6,925 bases of DNA from CAXDOZ01 sp963991145 (GTDB lineage Bacteria; Bacteroidota; Bacteroidia; Chitinophagales; JABDMM01): the NCBI GenBank assembly GCA_963991145.1, contig CAXDOZ010000124.1, positions 1 through 6,925 on the forward strand, in the 5' to 3' direction. Below are positions 5,584 to 6,925 of the stretch, piece after piece. Under the pieces are notes generated by a model. It worked only from the letters and a program-made list of their open reading frames with translations. It was not told where the DNA came from and searched no databases. A program made the translations under genes and the position numbers. Every line of letters begins with the position of its first letter. The first letter of the stretch is position 1.

Positions 5584-6657
5584 ATGTTTAATCTTCTTCG
5601 TAAAAGCTGGTGGAAATGGGCCGGCGCATATCTCCTCATTATTTCTGTTACCGCTTCATTGTGCGTTCCTTTAGCACCTGGGGTAATAAGTGTTAGTGAG
5701 TATCGCGTAGCACTAGGTGAGACCTATGAGCTCGAAATCGAAACATACAATACCAATTTAAAGAAGGCAGAAGAATCCTTGATTGTAATGCTTCAGTATG
5801 AAGTAGATGAGCAGAAAGAATTGATCTGTGCCAGTTCAGTAGAGGTTACCGACAATTACAATCTCAAAGCCACCTTTGATCTTCCTTCTACCTTTCCAAG
5901 GCCTGAAAAGGCTGCATTTTTCTCATTGATCTGTAACAATGACATTGATGGAACTTTTGAGTTGAGAGAGGCAATGATCCTCGATAAAGAAAACTCAGAG
6001 TTTGGACTTGAAGGCTACTTTGAATGCGAGCCTGAGGTAAGCACTAATGAGCCGGATAGGATGGTCTTCCCTTTCAGAGAAACACTAAGAGAGACCATAA
6101 GAAACCTAATGTTACATGTGCCAATGTGGTTTACCATGACCTTTCTTGTGCTCTTCAGTTTCATATCCTCTTTGATGTATTTAAGGACTTCAAAAGAAAG
6201 TTGGGATGTATTGGCAATGAGTTCAGCCGTTACTGCAATCCTCTTTGGTTTCCTTGGTCTTTTCACTGGTATGCTTTGGGCAAATTATACCTGGGGGCAT
6301 CCATGGCCGGGTGACGCAAAGCTTAACGGAGCGGCGATAGGTGTGCTGACCTATCTCGCGTATTTAGTGCTAAGAGGATCTCTGGACGATCCAGAAAAGC
6401 GTGCTAGAATATCTGCAGTCTATAGTGTCTTTGCCTTTGTTATCTACGTGTTATTCGTGTTTGTACTTCCAAGATTAACTGATTCATTGCACCCTGGAAA
6501 TGGCGGTAACCCGGCATTTAGTCAATATGACCTCGATAACACTCTAAGAAAATTCTTCTACCCGGCTGTGATCGGTTGGGCCATTTTAGGTTTCTGGATC
6601 ATGTCGATTTATGCAAGAATATCATTGATCAGAATAAAATTCTGGGAGCGTGATTGA
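5584..6657 (+). CDS. ccmC: Heme-handling protein CcmC (CcsA/CcmC family) with large periplasmic insertion
   Basis: This 357-residue membrane protein attaches heme to CcmE in System I cytochrome c maturation. The first helix spans about 12-33. The family core resumes at ETIRNLMLHVPMWFTM (170-185), with candidate heme-ligand H178 in HVPMW. The tryptophan-rich loop is TWGHPWPGDAKLNGAAI (236-252), a variant of the enterobacterial W-G-T-W-W-V-W-D-A-R-L. The second conserved histidine is H303 in DSLHPG. Other helices lie near 181-201, 208-232, 249-265, 280-297 and 326-346. E. coli CcmC has about 245 residues; the excess is a soluble segment at about 36-168 between helices 1 and 2, predicted periplasmic, strand-rich, with C81, C117 and C148. 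ATG at 5584 is chosen 10 bp after the ccmB stop. An in-frame TTG at 5527 would overlap ccmB and adds no recognisable sequence. Confidence 0.93.
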   Translation: MFNLLRKSWWKWAGAYLLIISVTASLCVPLAPGVISVSEYRVALGETYELEIETYNTNLKKAEESLIVMLQYEVDEQKELICASSVEVTDNYNLKATFDLPSTFPRPEKAAFFSLICNNDIDGTFELREAMILDKENSEFGLEGYFECEPEVSTNEPDRMVFPFRETLRETIRNLMLHVPMWFTMTFLVLFSFISSLMYLRTSKESWDVLAMSSAVTAILFGFLGLFTGMLWANYTWGHPWPGDAKLNGAAIGVLTYLAYLVLRGSLDDPEKRARISAVYSVFAFVIYVLFVFVLPRLTDSLHPGNGGNPAFSQYDLDNTLRKFFYPAVIGWAILGFWIMSIYARISLIRIKFWERD

Positions 6658-6694
6658 AAAAGCAATTAAATGATTTTAGAAAGCCAATTAATTC

Positions 6695-6702
6695 TAAATT
6701 TG
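6695..6702 (+). promoter_or_regulatory. Possible internal promoter -7 box TAAATTTG upstream of ccmD
   Basis: TAAATTTG is an exact TAnnTTTG match in the AT-rich 60-bp gap between ccmC and ccmD. It predicts a start near 6706 and a leader of 12-15 nt. The -33 region has only a T-run (TTTT at 6674-6677), not TTG, so this is a weak call. It would allow ccmD and following genes to be transcribed apart from ccmBC. Confidence 0.4.
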
Positions 6703-6717
6703 ACCCCCTGCTAGGTT

Positions 6718-6878
6718 ATGATGAGGATTCTCACATTTATCGCTTTAATACTGATCTCTAGCCCAGTATTCGCTGAATCGAAAGCTGATAGCTTTTTTCT
6801 TCAAGGGCAGAAATTCTATGTGGTAGCTGGAGTAGCATTCATCATCTTTCTTGGGATTTTTTTGTTTCTCCGTCGACT
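6718..6878 (+). CDS. ccmD: CcmD-family protein, 3'-truncated at the end of genomic sequence
   Basis: A small membrane protein starts with two tandem ATGs (6718 and 6721; either is possible). It has a signal-peptide-like N-terminus MRILTFIALILISSPVFA, a short linker, then GQKFYVVAGVAFIIFLGIF (30-48), a single membrane helix opening with the K-[FI]-Y-V-V pattern typical of Bacteroidota CcmD, and FLFLRR at its end. CcmD proteins stabilise the CcmC-CcmE interaction and release of holo-CcmE, which fits the position after ccmBC. Genomic sequence ends at 6878, partway through a Leu codon. The frame continues to a TAG at 6913-6915, but those residues (CLLYTSDAADE) come from sequencing adapter. The real protein should continue for a few dozen residues, probably with a charged R/L-D-R-K-type tail; ccmE or other genes may follow. 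Confidence 0.8.
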
Positions 6879-6925
6879 CTGTCTCTTATACACATCTGAC
6901 GCTGCCGACGAATAGAGAGGTGTAG
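6879..6925 (+). other. Illumina Nextera adapter read-through (artefact, not genomic)
   Basis: Positions 6879-6897 read CTGTCTCTTATACACATCT, the 19-bp Tn5 mosaic end in adapter orientation. Positions 6898-6911 read GACGCTGCCGACGA, the Nextera read-1 adapter tail. Positions 6912-6919 (ATAGAGAG) sit exactly where the 8-base i5 index belongs and equal the reverse complement of the standard index CTCTCTAT (502). Positions 6920-6925 (GTGTAG) are the first bases of the P5-side sequence. All parts are in the right order with no mismatch, so this is untrimmed library adapter and not a transposon. Confidence 0.98.

Noticed and set aside
6015..6314. Reading frames on both strands within ccmC (6015-6266 minus, 6126-6314 plus).
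   Set aside because: Both are shadows of the well-supported ccmC frame.
6879..6897. A real Tn5/IS50 transposon end, suggested by the 19-bp mosaic end.
   Set aside because: It is followed by adapter-specific bases, an index and P5-side sequence, not by transposon sequence, and sits at the very end of the contig.
1..6925. CRISPR array, defence system, insertion sequence or phage genes.
   Set aside because: No repeat-spacer pattern, transposase, integrase or defence-type domain was seen in any frame; apart from the leader RNA the gene content is ordinary chromosomal.

Overview
The window looks like one contig from a member of Bacteroidota, most likely a Cytophagales-type marine or environmental lineage. 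Supporting signs are three exact TAnnTTTG -7 promoter boxes placed directly upstream of genes, no convincing Shine-Dalgarno sequences, a lipoprotein with the FTDGDGDIG motif common in this phylum, a MarR protein of the Bacteroidota type, a biotin carboxylase with a Bacteroidota-like C-terminal tail, and a CcmB-CcmC-CcmD cluster with Bacteroidota-style motifs. The genus cannot be fixed from the sequence alone.

Layout. On the minus strand, 1-605 is the 5' part of a multi-pass membrane protein (HTTM/VKGC-like at best) that runs off the left edge. Just upstream of it, 613-1065 encodes a small single-pass protein with an FPFLIYGMYS motif, and the two form a short unit. A 204-bp minus-strand leader (1066-1269) separates this pair from a marR-type regulator (1270-1725). 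The leader contains a compact four-way-junction RNA fold. The base of its closing stem overlaps the 5' arm of an intrinsic terminator that ends about 20 nt before the start codon, which is the architecture of a riboswitch or attenuator. Upstream of marR lie a LuxE-like AMP-forming acyl ligase (1811-2788, minus) and, divergently, a cysteine-rich lipoprotein (2825-3349, plus). The lipoprotein converges on a biotin carboxylase gene (3346-4842, minus), and the two stop codons share one CTAG. A 53-bp divergent region with promoters in both directions separates accC from a plus-strand cytochrome c maturation cluster: ccmB (4896-5573), ccmC (5584-6657) and the start of ccmD (6718-6878). CcmB, CcmC and CcmD form the membrane part of the system that loads heme onto CcmE. 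No ccmA ATPase gene is present here.

Artefact. The last 47 bases (6879-6925) are not genomic. They are an Illumina Nextera adapter (Tn5 mosaic end, adapter tail, an 8-base i5 index and the start of the P5-side sequence). The apparent end of ccmD, translated CLLYTSDAADE, is adapter; the real gene is cut off at 6878.

The strongest candidate for something undescribed is the four-way-junction leader RNA at about 1078-1209 (minus). The second is a periplasmic insertion of about 130 residues in CcmC. Both need comparative sequence data to establish.
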